A stretch of 64,000 nucleotides of DNA from Oscillospiraceae bacterium (GCA_900176545.1 FWXP01000005.1:62001-126000), one strand, 5' to 3'. Shown: positions 52,726 to 61,672, counted from the first letter of the stretch. Notes: generated by a model not told the origin, from the letters alone. Translations and numbers: made by a program.

Positions 52726-54244
52726 TATGAGAAGAAATCTATTTGATCAGTGGGAAAAAAGCATCAAGACCTCATCTTCCAAGACCGCAGTCATACATAA
52801 TGGTGAGTCTGTTGAATATGATAGACTCTATGATTCCGTTATAGGAACGGCATGCTATCTGGTCGAGCGCTATAATATCGAGATCAATGTTCCGATCGCA
52901 GTATTCATGTCAAAGTCGATCAACTCGGTAACAGCAGATCTGGCAATACTTGCTGCAGGTTGCCCGTTTGTAAATCTTGATGTCAAGACTCCGCTCGACA
53001 GGCTCATTAATTCCGTCAAGACGATCAGACCGGGTATAATCATCTGCGATACGAAGAGTTCGACTCTTATAGCTGATATCGATATTCCCAAATTGATCAT
53101 AGATGAGGTTGAGCTACAAAATAAAGATGTAGTACTGCTTTCTTCAAGAAGGGCACATCTGATCGATACTGATCCGTTTTGTATCATCAACACTTCAGGT
53201 TCTACAGGTACGCCTAAAGGTGTTATCCTCAATCACAGGAGTTTCTTTGATTTTACCGATTGGGCTGACGAAGTGTTCGGATTTAACGGACAGGAAATAA
53301 TAGGTTCTTTGTCCCCTCTTGTATTTGATATATATGTATTTGAGCTGTGTTTGATGATGCTTCACCAATCGACCATGGTTGTTCTTGATGCAACTCTGGC
53401 AATGTTTCCGGCAAAGCTTCTTCAGACACTTCAGGATAGTAAAGTATCGTATATCTTCTGGGTCCCCTCCATAATGGTAAACATCGCAAACATGGATCTT
53501 ATAAGCAAGATACCGCTTCCGTCATTGGAGCTTGTCTGGTTTGCCGGCGAGGTTTTCCCGACCAAGCAGTTCCTATACTGGTACGATAATCTTCCTAATG
53601 CTTGCTTTGTAAATATGTATGGTCCTATAGAGATAACGCTTGATTGCACATTCCATATCATAAAGGAAAGACCGGACGAGGATGAACCATTGCCCATAGG
53701 AATTCCGTGTGAGAATACAGATATCTTGATCTTGGATGATGCGGGGAATGAATGCACTGCGGGTGAAGAGGGTGAGCTCTGCGTGAGAGGTTCTTCCCTT
53801 GCAATGGGATATTACAACAACAAGGAAAAAACTGATGCTGCTTTTATTCAGAATCCTCTTAATTCCGCATACCCTGAATATATATATAAGACCGGTGACG
53901 TGGTAGTTAAGGATCAGGATGGCATAATCCATTTTAAGGGCCGCCGCGACAGTCTCATCAAGCATATGGGATACAGGATCGAGTTGGGTGAGATCGAGCA
54001 TCTCATTATCGATAATCTGCGAATTGTAAAGTATTGTTGCGCAGTATACAATTATCAGGAGAAGGAGATAGTTCTTTTTTATGAAAAAGAAACAGAGATA
54101 TCCGCTGTTGATTTTAGGAAGGAGCTTAGAAGGGTAGTCCCTGTTTATATGATCCCATCCAAGTTTATTCGTATGGATGAATTACCCCGTAATACAAATG
54201 GCAAAATAGACAGAATGCTTCTGAAGGAACAGGTTAACCAGTGA
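52700..54244 (+). CDS. AMP-dependent ligase / adenylation protein (DltA-like)
   Basis: A 514-residue adenylate-forming enzyme. Core motifs: INTSGSTGTPKGVI (P-loop, about 156-169), YGPIEIT in the place of YGPTE, YKTGDVV, the hinge region KGRRDSLIKHMGYRIELGEIE, and the C-terminal catalytic Lys in NTNGKIDR. Similarity is closest to D-alanine:carrier ligases and free-standing NRPS adenylation domains. The carrier encoded next (54255) is the likely acceptor. The start is uncertain: ATG 52700 lies inside the previous gene without a good ribosome site; ATG 52727, just after its stop, is the alternative. Confidence 0.85.
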   Translation: MEKGSRIANMRRNLFDQWEKSIKTSSSKTAVIHNGESVEYDRLYDSVIGTACYLVERYNIEINVPIAVFMSKSINSVTADLAILAAGCPFVNLDVKTPLDRLINSVKTIRPGIIICDTKSSTLIADIDIPKLIIDEVELQNKDVVLLSSRRAHLIDTDPFCIINTSGSTGTPKGVILNHRSFFDFTDWADEVFGFNGQEIIGSLSPLVFDIYVFELCLMMLHQSTMVVLDATLAMFPAKLLQTLQDSKVSYIFWVPSIMVNIANMDLISKIPLPSLELVWFAGEVFPTKQFLYWYDNLPNACFVNMYGPIEITLDCTFHIIKERPDEDEPLPIGIPCENTDILILDDAGNECTAGEEGELCVRGSSLAMGYYNNKEKTDAAFIQNPLNSAYPEYIYKTGDVVVKDQDGIIHFKGRRDSLIKHMGYRIELGEIEHLIIDNLRIVKYCCAVYNYQEKEIVLFYEKETEISAVDFRKELRRVVPVYMIPSKFIRMDELPRNTNGKIDRMLLKEQVNQ

Positions 54245-54254
54245 GGTGCTGATT

Positions 54255-54485
54255 ATGAGCGATATATTAGAGATGTTAGAGAGTCTTAAGCCGGAATGTG
54301 ACTTTACCAACTGTGAGAATTATATCGAAGAAGGATATCTGGATTCCTTTGATATAGTTTTATTGACCAGCATGCTCGAAGATAAGTATGGGATCAAGAT
54401 AGATGCTCTTGATATACTTCCGGAAAACTATTCCAATGTCGATGCCATTGCGTCATTAGTTGTAAAGAGTGGTGGGACTGTCTGA
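54255..54485 (+). CDS. Acyl/aminoacyl carrier protein 2
   Basis: A 76-residue carrier protein with the phosphopantetheine Ser31 in EEGYLDSFDIVLLTSML, a DSFD signature close to that of DltC-type carriers. It is preceded at six bases by GAGGTG. It lies directly after the adenylation gene and touches the KAS III gene through a TGATGA junction. It probably takes the acyl or aminoacyl group activated by the DltA-like ligase. Confidence 0.85.
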   Translation: MSDILEMLESLKPECDFTNCENYIEEGYLDSFDIVLLTSMLEDKYGIKIDALDILPENYSNVDAIASLVVKSGGTV

Positions 54486-55555
54486 TGATAACTCGCTTTT
54501 CGAATAAAAGGATCGCTTCCATACTTGGAGTATTGCCCGAGAACGACAGTCTCTTTGATGATGAGGTAGATAACTATTCGTTTCCCGCCAAGCAGACGAT
54601 GAGACTTAAGAAGGTAATGGGTTTTGAAAAGCACAGTTTATCTAAACCGGATACCACAGTATCAGATCTCGCTCTTTACGGCATCAATCATATGTTGGAC
54701 AACAACTGGATAAAGAAAGACGATATAGGTGCCGTGGTTGTAGTATCACTGTGTCCGGACCATTTTGTTCCTCACATAAGTAATATCATTCACGGAGAAC
54801 TCGGATTGTCATCTGATGTATTCTGTATGGATATTCCGCAGGGATGTTGCGGTTATTTGATGGGGTTGTTCCAGAGCTTTATGCTGATCGATCATATGAC
54901 TGATAAGAAAGTACTTCTGGTAAATGGAGATGTACTCAGTCATATCGTTTCTCACAGAGACAGAAATGATTTTCCTCTTATCGGCGATGCGGCGACGATA
55001 ACTGTCGTTGAGCAAACAGAAGAGGAAAACGATATCTATTTCGAGTTGAATTCTGACGGTACACAAAGGGAAGCGCTTATTGTTCCCGCAGGGGGATTCC
55101 GAACGCCTGCTAATGACGAGACTTCGGAGATGAAGGATCAGGGAGATGGAAATTACCGTTCTCTTAATAATCTCCATATGGATGGTACGGCGATCTTTAA
55201 CTTTGTTCAGACTAAAGTGCCGGAGATGATCAAGTCTGCGTTGGCACGTAATGCGCTTTCAGTCGATGATATTGATTACTATTTCTTTCATCAACCGAAC
55301 AGATTCATGCTGATCAAGCTGGCAGAGCGTATAGGTATTCCTGAGGATAAGATCCCTGTAAACCTCGTTGAGAATTATGGTAATCCGAGCGGTTGTTCCA
55401 TACCGCTTGTCATGGCACTCAATGCATCCGAAGCACTTATGAGAGATACTTACAGATGTTGTTTGTCGGCTTTCGGCTCCGGACTGGCATGGGGATCGAT
55501 GATCATGAAGATCGGCAGGCTTAACAACATCGCGATCATACGAAGCAATTTGTGA
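54485..55555 (+). CDS. 3-oxoacyl-ACP synthase III (KAS III, FabH-like)
   Basis: A 356-residue thiolase-fold condensing enzyme. The catalytic triad is visible: Cys in DIPQGCCGYLMG (Cys121 or Cys122), His in FFHQPNRF, and Asn in ENYGNPSG. Known KAS III enzymes start chains by joining acetyl-CoA to malonyl-ACP. In this cluster the likely product is an acetoacetyl-type group on a dedicated carrier that the FabG-like enzyme reduces. The sequence is more divergent than housekeeping FabH. It starts at the end of the carrier gene. Confidence 0.9.
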   Translation: MITRFSNKRIASILGVLPENDSLFDDEVDNYSFPAKQTMRLKKVMGFEKHSLSKPDTTVSDLALYGINHMLDNNWIKKDDIGAVVVVSLCPDHFVPHISNIIHGELGLSSDVFCMDIPQGCCGYLMGLFQSFMLIDHMTDKKVLLVNGDVLSHIVSHRDRNDFPLIGDAATITVVEQTEEENDIYFELNSDGTQREALIVPAGGFRTPANDETSEMKDQGDGNYRSLNNLHMDGTAIFNFVQTKVPEMIKSALARNALSVDDIDYYFFHQPNRFMLIKLAERIGIPEDKIPVNLVENYGNPSGCSIPLVMALNASEALMRDTYRCCLSAFGSGLAWGSMIMKIGRLNNIAIIRSNL

Positions 55556-55556
55556 T

Positions 55557-56354
55557 ATGGATATTTCTGAGATAAAAGACAGGATCAACAGGCTGAAACA
55601 GAATAGTTTGGAGATCATAACGAATACCCATATGGGTTTTTTGGATTCTCTTTCCGGAAAGTGCAACCTTTATGAAAACGAAGGAGCCATCATAATCACT
55701 TACAATGATTGTGACATCCAAAGACTGTATTTTTACTTTTGTGCCCTGGAATATCTGAAAGGATTGCTTTACGATATTCCTTCGGGTGACTATATTATGG
55801 AAAAGACCGAGCGTTTAGGATTCGAACTGAATATCGATCTGTGTGATGTGGGTTTTAGAGAGATCAAAAGGCTTTATCGCTATACTAATAACAGGATCGG
55901 TGATCTGTTGGAATCAGATGCTCCCGTTTTGGATTATCGCAAAGCAGTACCTAAGGAGATCTTTGACGGATCATATCTCGATAAGATAAATCGCTTATTA
56001 CGTAAGACTTTCGATCCTCAAATCAGTCATCTTCCTGATGATATATTGTTGTCGAAACAGCTTGAAGCACGAGAGTTTTTGGGAGTAACAGAGAATTCCG
56101 AGATAGTTACCCTTCTTCAAAGGCGTATCGAGAATAAGAGGTTTTACATCAATCAGATCATTAATCGGGGTCCAAAGGAAAATATTCATGCCGTATTACT
56201 TGATGAACTGTTTGTATTCGCTTCAAACGGCGGCAAGATAGTCTATTCCTGGATAGAAGAAGACAATATAGCATCTGTCAGATTCCACGAGAAATACGGA
56301 TTAAAGAGAGATGGAACATATGTAATAGTGTTTTCTTATCATAAGGCAGAGTGA
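55557..56354 (+). CDS. GNAT-like protein with a unique N-terminal region
   Basis: A 265-residue protein beginning one base after the KAS III stop. The first 120 residues are not recognised (NTHMGFLDSLSGKCNLYEN, YFCALEYLKGLL). The C-terminal half looks like a degenerate GNAT domain (HLPDDILLSKQLEAREFLGV, VYSWIEEDNIASVRFHEKYGLKRDGTY), where the last part is the typical fold end with N-x3-R-F-x-E-K-x-G. It may be an additional N-acyltransferase using the carrier-bound group. It is the last gene of the first transcription unit of the island. Confidence 0.6.
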   Translation: MDISEIKDRINRLKQNSLEIITNTHMGFLDSLSGKCNLYENEGAIIITYNDCDIQRLYFYFCALEYLKGLLYDIPSGDYIMEKTERLGFELNIDLCDVGFREIKRLYRYTNNRIGDLLESDAPVLDYRKAVPKEIFDGSYLDKINRLLRKTFDPQISHLPDDILLSKQLEAREFLGVTENSEIVTLLQRRIENKRFYINQIINRGPKENIHAVLLDELFVFASNGGKIVYSWIEEDNIASVRFHEKYGLKRDGTYVIVFSYHKAE

Positions 56355-56393
56355 TAAAGATCATTCATAGCGATGACCAATGTATAAAGAATA

Positions 56394-56422
56394 TTGAATA
56401 ATCAATTATCGACAGATAAAAT
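56394..56422 (+). promoter_or_regulatory. Internal promoter before wecE
   Basis: TTGAAT (56394-56399), a 17-bp spacer and TAAAAT (56417-56422), 33 bp before the wecE ATG. It lies in a 100-bp AT-rich gap, the largest inside the island, and would let wecE, the YfhO-like gene and the flippase genes be expressed separately. Confidence 0.6.
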
Positions 56423-56454
56423 ATTATTTATAACACGCAGTGAGGTTATGGCTT

Positions 56455-57582
56455 ATGATCCCTTTCAATATACCTCCGTATATCGGAGGTGAGTTTACAT
56501 ATATTAAGCAGGCCATTGATAACAGGAAAATATGCGGTGACGGTCCTTTTACCAAGAAGTGCAATGAATGGTTTGAGGAACGGACCGGTTCTCCCAAGGT
56601 ACTTCTTACTACATCAGGATCGTCAGCTTTGGAAATGGCCGCAGTGCTTATCGGACTTCGTCCCGGAGATGAGGTCATTCTTCCCAGCTATACTTTCTCC
56701 AGCACGGCAAACTGTGTGGTTCTTACCGGAGCAAAATGTGTCTTTGTCGATGTCCGTCCGGATACAATGAATATTGATGAGACTAAGATCGAAGCTGCGA
56801 TCACGGATAAGACAAAGGCGATCATTCCTGTCCATTATGCCGGTGTAGCATGTGAGATGGATACTATCATGGATATTGCCCGAAGGCATAATCTCAAGGT
56901 TATCGAAGATGCAGCTCAAGGTGTTATGAGTACTTATAAGGGAAGAGCCCTTGGTACTATCGGAGATTTCGGGTGCTTCTCTTTCCACGAGACCAAGAAT
57001 CTTTCCATGGGTGAGGGAGGAGCTATCCTGATCAACGATCCGGTATTCTTCGAGAGCGCTGAGATACTCCGCGAGAAGGGAACAAATCGTTCCAAGTTTT
57101 ATCGCGGAGAGATTGATAAATATTCATGGGTGGACAAAGGATCTTCCTATCTTCCCAGTGAATTGCTGGCAGCTTATCTGTATTGTCAGATAGAACATGC
57201 CGATGAGATCTATAACGACAGGATGAACAGTTGGAATAAGTATAGGAAGGGACTTTCTGATCTTGCTGAACGGGGATTGATCGAATTTCAGTTCATTCCC
57301 GAAGAATGTGTTCACAATGCGCATATGTTCTATATCAAGACCGAGGATCTGGACGAGCGTACAAGACTTATCACGTATCTCAAGGAAAGAGATATAATGA
57401 CGGTATTCCACTATGTTCCTCTTCATTCGGCTATTGCCGGTCGTAAGTATGGAAGGTTTAACGGAGAGGATATATATACAACGAAGGAGAGTGATCGTCT
57501 CTTGAGACTTCCTTTGTATTATCATCTGTCAGAAGCAGATGTGGATCGCGTTATCGAGAACATCAAGAGTTTCTATGATTAA
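56455..57582 (+). CDS. wecE: dTDP-4-amino-4,6-dideoxygalactose transaminase
   Basis: A PLP aminotransferase of the DegT/DnrJ/EryC1/StrS family (375 residues). Long stretches agree with my recollection of E. coli WecE/RffA: IPFNIPPYIGGEFTYI, then PSYTFSSTANCVVL, AAITDKTKAIIPVHYAGVAC, EDAAQGVMSTYKGRALGTIG and REKGTNRS. The PLP lysine is Lys181 in SFHETKN, the same number as in WecE. It should convert dTDP-4-keto-6-deoxyglucose to dTDP-4-amino-4,6-dideoxygalactose with glutamate as donor. No rmlA or rmlB gene is in the window. The ATG at 56455 is preferred over GTG 56440 by alignment of the MIPFN start. Confidence 0.92.
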   Translation: MIPFNIPPYIGGEFTYIKQAIDNRKICGDGPFTKKCNEWFEERTGSPKVLLTTSGSSALEMAAVLIGLRPGDEVILPSYTFSSTANCVVLTGAKCVFVDVRPDTMNIDETKIEAAITDKTKAIIPVHYAGVACEMDTIMDIARRHNLKVIEDAAQGVMSTYKGRALGTIGDFGCFSFHETKNLSMGEGGAILINDPVFFESAEILREKGTNRSKFYRGEIDKYSWVDKGSSYLPSELLAAYLYCQIEHADEIYNDRMNSWNKYRKGLSDLAERGLIEFQFIPEECVHNAHMFYIKTEDLDERTRLITYLKERDIMTVFHYVPLHSAIAGRKYGRFNGEDIYTTKESDRLLRLPLYYHLSEADVDRVIENIKSFYD

Positions 57583-60223
57583 GAGAAGCGGAGCACCTGT
57601 ACTTAAGACTTATACTCTGTTCTTTCTCATATTGCTCTTGATCAGTGTATTTCCTGTACTCTTTGTTAAAGATCGGAGCATCTTTGATATCGGTGATGGT
57701 CTGACACAGTACTATGTACTGTTTGTATATACCGGAAGATTCATTCGTGAGGCTTGTAATAATATCTTTATAAGGCATGTATTTGAACTGCCGATGTGGG
57801 ATATGACCATCGGAATGGGATCGGATGCGATCATCATAAGCGGCTGGCCTAACGATCCTGCGGATCCTTTATATTGGATATCGGCTGTTGTTCCTCCTTG
57901 TGCAAGTGAGATCGTATTTGAGATAGTACTGATGCTCAAGCTGTACATAGCGGGCATAGCTTATATCCTTTGGAGCAGGAATAAGGGGCACGAAGGCCTG
58001 AAAGTCGTCGCCGGAGCATGCGTATATGTCTTTTCCGGAGCCGCTATGGTGCTGGTAAGAGAGCCGAGCTTTATCAATATGTATTATCTCTTTCCTCTGC
58101 TGCTCTTAGGTGCCGACAGATTGTGGGAGGAGAAGAGATACAGGTTATATGTATGTATCGTTGCATACTGTACCCTGGTCTCATATTATTTCACATACAT
58201 AATGGGGATGCTGTTGGTATTCTATTGTCTGATGAAGTTCTTCACGGGTAAGGACAGATCGATAAAGACACTTTTGGGATTATTAGGAAGGTTTATCTGT
58301 TTTACCGTTACGGGTGTCCTGATAGGCATCGGTCCGGTGATCCCGTCGATCCTTAATGTATCGAGTTTGAACAGATTATCTTATTCAAGAAGTATCAGCC
58401 TTTTGTCTCCTGATATCCTAAGAAGGTTCCTGATACACTGTTTTTCTTGTGACGCACCTTTGGGTGACGTCTTTATCGGTATCTCTTCCTTTGCGTTGAT
58501 TGCTCTTGTATGTCTCATATCAAGCAAGAAGAAAGAACCGATCCTTATGATATCCGTCATCTTAGCGATCGCATCTCTGGGTCTTCCTTTTTTGCAGTCA
58601 GTGATGAATGGCTTTAATTATCCTGCTATAAGATATTTCTTTGTATTTACGCTCTGCGGTGCATATGTGGTGACCGCGGCTTTCGATGAGATAAGGAATC
58701 TGAAGTCCAAACTGTTCTATCTGCTCCTTACGATATCGATCTTCTTATTCGTGCTGAGCTTTTTCTCCGGGGACAGACTTGCAGTATACTCGGCTCTTTC
58801 GTTGTTTCTTGCTGTTCTCATAACAGGTATTGTTAATAAAGCGGTAACAGGATCCGGAAGAGTCCGTGACTGTTCGTATATGGCAGTCATCTTGCTGACA
58901 TGTCTTATAAGCACCGGTTCATGCTTTTATGAATTGGAAAAGGATGTCCTTAATGAGGCGGGTACGGCTTATGACACTTTGACCGGAGATGAGGCGATGG
59001 TTCTGGCGATAAAGAATGACCGTGATACCTGCCGAACTGATATAGTGAGACCCGATTATTCAGAGACTATCCGCAATGGCACTTTGATGGCAGGGGTCCA
59101 TGGATTTGATTTCTATCACAGTAACGCGGATCAGGATATCGAGGATCTTTACGGTACACTGGGAGTTCTTTCCAGTCCGTCGGTCTTTAACCAGACCGGC
59201 GTTCGCGGCAGGTCCTATCTTGAAGCCATATGCGGTGTCGGACATGTTGTCGTCAGTAATGAGCAGGGAGCTATAAGAGCGCCGTACGGTTATGAAGCCG
59301 AGGAACATGGAAACGACTTTACGTCTTATCGTTCTTCGGGAGGTGCAAATATTGCGTTCTTTTATGATGATCTTATCTCTCTTGACGCGTATTATTCCAT
59401 GGATCCGGTCCGCAGAGAGACCTGTATGATGTACGGCATGGTCGTTGAGGATCTGAACGTTCCTGTGGCAGATGAGATAATTGATGCCGATATCGTACCT
59501 TATGAGATCTCAAACGGCGGAGATCTTGTGATGAACGGAACAGATATCGTGGCAGGGGCAGACGGAGGGTATATAGATTTTGATACGGATATGATATCAG
59601 GGCAGATAAGTGTCCTGGTATCAGGGTATCAGGGAACTCCTAAGGTCTACAGGATCGACATCGATCTTATGAGCTCCGGTGAGATAATATGTTCCGAACA
59701 TATGGCCGGCTACTCAAAGGAGAACACATATTATGCGGGAGTTGATACTACGGTAGTCTGCTTTGATGATATTGAAGAGAATATAGACAAGATCAGAATT
59801 CACTTTGATTATCCCGGAGAGTATTCCATAGACGATATAAAGATTTATGTAAGATCCAATGAGCGGCTGTCCTCAACATATGAAGCTTTTTATTCTCATG
59901 CAGATATCGAAGATGTTAACTATAGAGAAGATGGTAATCACATCTTTATCGATGCTTCTTCTGACAGGAACAGGTATCTTTATATCGCCGTTCCCTACTC
60001 AGAAGGATGGCATGCGACGGTCGACGGAGAGGAAACGAATATAATAAAGGCCAATATCGCATTTATGGCATTGCCTGTAGGAGAAGGTGAGCATAAGATA
60101 GAATTGTACTATCGTACACCCATGCTCGTAGAGGGCATTTGCCTGTCGGCAGTGACTGCGGCAGCCTTCGCGGTATTCTGCATTATAGACAAAAAAAGGA
60201 ACAAGAATGGTCATCAAGAATAA
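57575..60223 (+). CDS. YfhO-family membrane glycosyltransferase
   Basis: An 882-residue membrane protein. About 12-13 hydrophobic segments fill residues 10-445, with the acidic first-loop motif FDIGDGLTQYY typical of GT-C enzymes. The large extracytoplasmic part (about 450-860) is beta-rich and includes YSEGWHATVDGEETNIIKANIAFMA near the end, a YfhO hallmark, followed by a final helix. B. subtilis YfhO acts with the CsbB glycosyltransferase in adding sugars to lipoteichoic acid. Here it would move the amino sugar from the polyprenyl carrier to a surface polymer. I start at ATG 57575, which overlaps wecE by 8 bp. Confidence 0.85.
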   Translation: MIKRSGAPVLKTYTLFFLILLLISVFPVLFVKDRSIFDIGDGLTQYYVLFVYTGRFIREACNNIFIRHVFELPMWDMTIGMGSDAIIISGWPNDPADPLYWISAVVPPCASEIVFEIVLMLKLYIAGIAYILWSRNKGHEGLKVVAGACVYVFSGAAMVLVREPSFINMYYLFPLLLLGADRLWEEKRYRLYVCIVAYCTLVSYYFTYIMGMLLVFYCLMKFFTGKDRSIKTLLGLLGRFICFTVTGVLIGIGPVIPSILNVSSLNRLSYSRSISLLSPDILRRFLIHCFSCDAPLGDVFIGISSFALIALVCLISSKKKEPILMISVILAIASLGLPFLQSVMNGFNYPAIRYFFVFTLCGAYVVTAAFDEIRNLKSKLFYLLLTISIFLFVLSFFSGDRLAVYSALSLFLAVLITGIVNKAVTGSGRVRDCSYMAVILLTCLISTGSCFYELEKDVLNEAGTAYDTLTGDEAMVLAIKNDRDTCRTDIVRPDYSETIRNGTLMAGVHGFDFYHSNADQDIEDLYGTLGVLSSPSVFNQTGVRGRSYLEAICGVGHVVVSNEQGAIRAPYGYEAEEHGNDFTSYRSSGGANIAFFYDDLISLDAYYSMDPVRRETCMMYGMVVEDLNVPVADEIIDADIVPYEISNGGDLVMNGTDIVAGADGGYIDFDTDMISGQISVLVSGYQGTPKVYRIDIDLMSSGEIICSEHMAGYSKENTYYAGVDTTVVCFDDIEENIDKIRIHFDYPGEYSIDDIKIYVRSNERLSSTYEAFYSHADIEDVNYREDGNHIFIDASSDRNRYLYIAVPYSEGWHATVDGEETNIIKANIAFMALPVGEGEHKIELYYRTPMLVEGICLSAVTAAAFAVFCIIDKKRNKNGHQE

Positions 60224-60560
60224 GAAATACATAATCCTGCTTCATATACTCCTACTGGTATATTCTATCTCCGGAGTATGTAGTAAGGCTGCATCAGGGG
60301 AGGAATTCCCGAGCGTGAGATTCTGTCTCTTCTATGGCGGATTGGTCATGATCCTTGGGGTGTATGCGATATTCTGGCAGCAGATCATAAAGAACCTTCC
60401 TCTTACGTTTGCTTATGCCAATAAGGCGGTAGGAATATTCTGGACGATGCTCTGGGGAGTCTTGATCTTTCACGAGTCACTTAAGTGGAACAACATCGTC
60501 GGTGCCTTGATAGTCTTCGCGGGTATATTGCTTTTTACAAGGGAGGATCAACATGAATAG
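60207..60560 (+). CDS. SMR/EamA-type half-transporter A (ArnE/F-like)
   Basis: A 117-residue four-helix membrane protein with the closing helix pattern HESLKWNNIVGALIVFAGILL seen in small multidrug resistance and ArnE/ArnF proteins. The frame overlaps the YfhO-like gene by 17 bp and the second SMR gene by 8 bp. Such pairs work as heterodimers. Within this island the natural role is flipping the polyprenyl-phosphate-linked sugar across the membrane. Confidence 0.8.
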   Translation: MVIKNKKYIILLHILLLVYSISGVCSKAASGEEFPSVRFCLFYGGLVMILGVYAIFWQQIIKNLPLTFAYANKAVGIFWTMLWGVLIFHESLKWNNIVGALIVFAGILLFTREDQHE

Positions 60561-60900
60561 TGCTATGCTGATCCATTCTCTGATCCTGATCGCGGGAGTA
60601 TTCATAAGCAACATCTCACAGATAGTCCTCAAGAAGTCTGCCGATAAGAAATACGATTCGGTGATAAAGGAGTATCTTAATCCAATGGTCATCGGAGCAT
60701 ATGCGGTATTCTTTATCGCGACTTTCCTTACCATATATGCATATAAGGTAGTACCGCTCTCCATGGGGCCAATACTGGAATCCAGCGGATATCTCTTTAT
60801 GATCATATTAGGTGCGATCTTTCTGAAGGAAAAGCCTACCAAGCGCAAATTGCTCGCTACTTTTATCATAATAATTGGAATTGTCGTCTATTCCGTGTAA
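60553..60900 (+). CDS. SMR/EamA-type half-transporter B (ArnE/F-like)
   Basis: A 115-residue four-helix protein of the same family as the preceding gene (SNISQIVLKKSADKKYD in the first helix region, AYKVVPLSMGPILESSGYLF, and FLKEKPTKRKLLATFIIIIGI at the end). The two unequal halves suggest an obligate heterodimer. It is the last gene of the island and is separated from pflA by 39 bases. Confidence 0.8.
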   Translation: MNSAMLIHSLILIAGVFISNISQIVLKKSADKKYDSVIKEYLNPMVIGAYAVFFIATFLTIYAYKVVPLSMGPILESSGYLFMIILGAIFLKEKPTKRKLLATFIIIIGIVVYSV

Positions 60901-60939
60901 GATATCGTAAGAAATCTAGTTGAGAAAGCAGTGGTTACT

Positions 60940-61671
60940 ATGGTAAAAGGTTATGTTCATTCCCTGGAGAGCTTCGGATCGGTAGACGGTCCCGGAGTAA
61001 GATATATCATCTTTCTTAGCGGCTGTGCCATGAGATGCCAGTTCTGTCATAACCCGGATACCTGGAAGATGACCGAAGGTACGGAGTATACGACTGATGA
61101 GCTGCTGGAGAAAGCCATAAGGTACAAGGCCTATTGGGGCGATGAGGGCGGTATCACCGTAAGCGGAGGAGAGCCTCTCCTTCAGATCGATTTTCTGATA
61201 GAACTCTTCAGGAAGGCAAAGGTGATGGGCATCAATACCTGTCTTGATACGAGCGGTAATCCCTATACCGAGTCAGAGCCTTTCCATTCCAAGTTCATCG
61301 AACTTATGAAGTATACGGATCTTGTGATGCTGGATATCAAGCATATCGATGACGAGGGTCATAAGATCCTTACCAAGACTTCCAACAAGAATATCCTCGC
61401 CATGGCAAGAGAGCTCTCCGATATGGGAGTTCCTATGTGGATAAGACATGTCCTTGTTCCCGAGAGGAATGACTATGACGAGTATCTTCTTAAGCTTAGA
61501 GAGTTCATCGATACGCTCAAGACCGTTAAGAAGGTAGAAGTTCTCCCGTATCATACGCTGGGTGTGCATAAGTGGCATACCTTGAATATCCCTTATGAGC
61601 TTGAAGGTATCGATCCTCCGACTAAGGAAAGGATCGCAAATGCCAGGAAGATATTAGGCGCGGAGAACTGA
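60940..61671 (+). CDS. pflA: Pyruvate formate-lyase activating enzyme
   Basis: Radical-SAM activase that installs the glycyl radical on PflB (243 residues). The CxxxCxxC cluster motif is C29-AMR-C33-QF-C36, preceded by SFGSVDGPGVRYIIFLSGC, with GGITVSGGEPLLQ for SAM contacts. I start at ATG 60940, by comparison with the usual VKGYIHSxESFG opening; GTG 60931 in frame is an alternative. It lies 11.9 kb from pflB; in most Clostridia the two are adjacent. It sits just behind the SMR genes and may depend on the island promoters or on an unseen one. Confidence 0.94.
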   Translation: MVKGYVHSLESFGSVDGPGVRYIIFLSGCAMRCQFCHNPDTWKMTEGTEYTTDELLEKAIRYKAYWGDEGGITVSGGEPLLQIDFLIELFRKAKVMGINTCLDTSGNPYTESEPFHSKFIELMKYTDLVMLDIKHIDDEGHKILTKTSNKNILAMARELSDMGVPMWIRHVLVPERNDYDEYLLKLREFIDTLKTVKKVEVLPYHTLGVHKWHTLNIPYELEGIDPPTKERIANARKILGAEN

Positions 61672-61672
61672 T

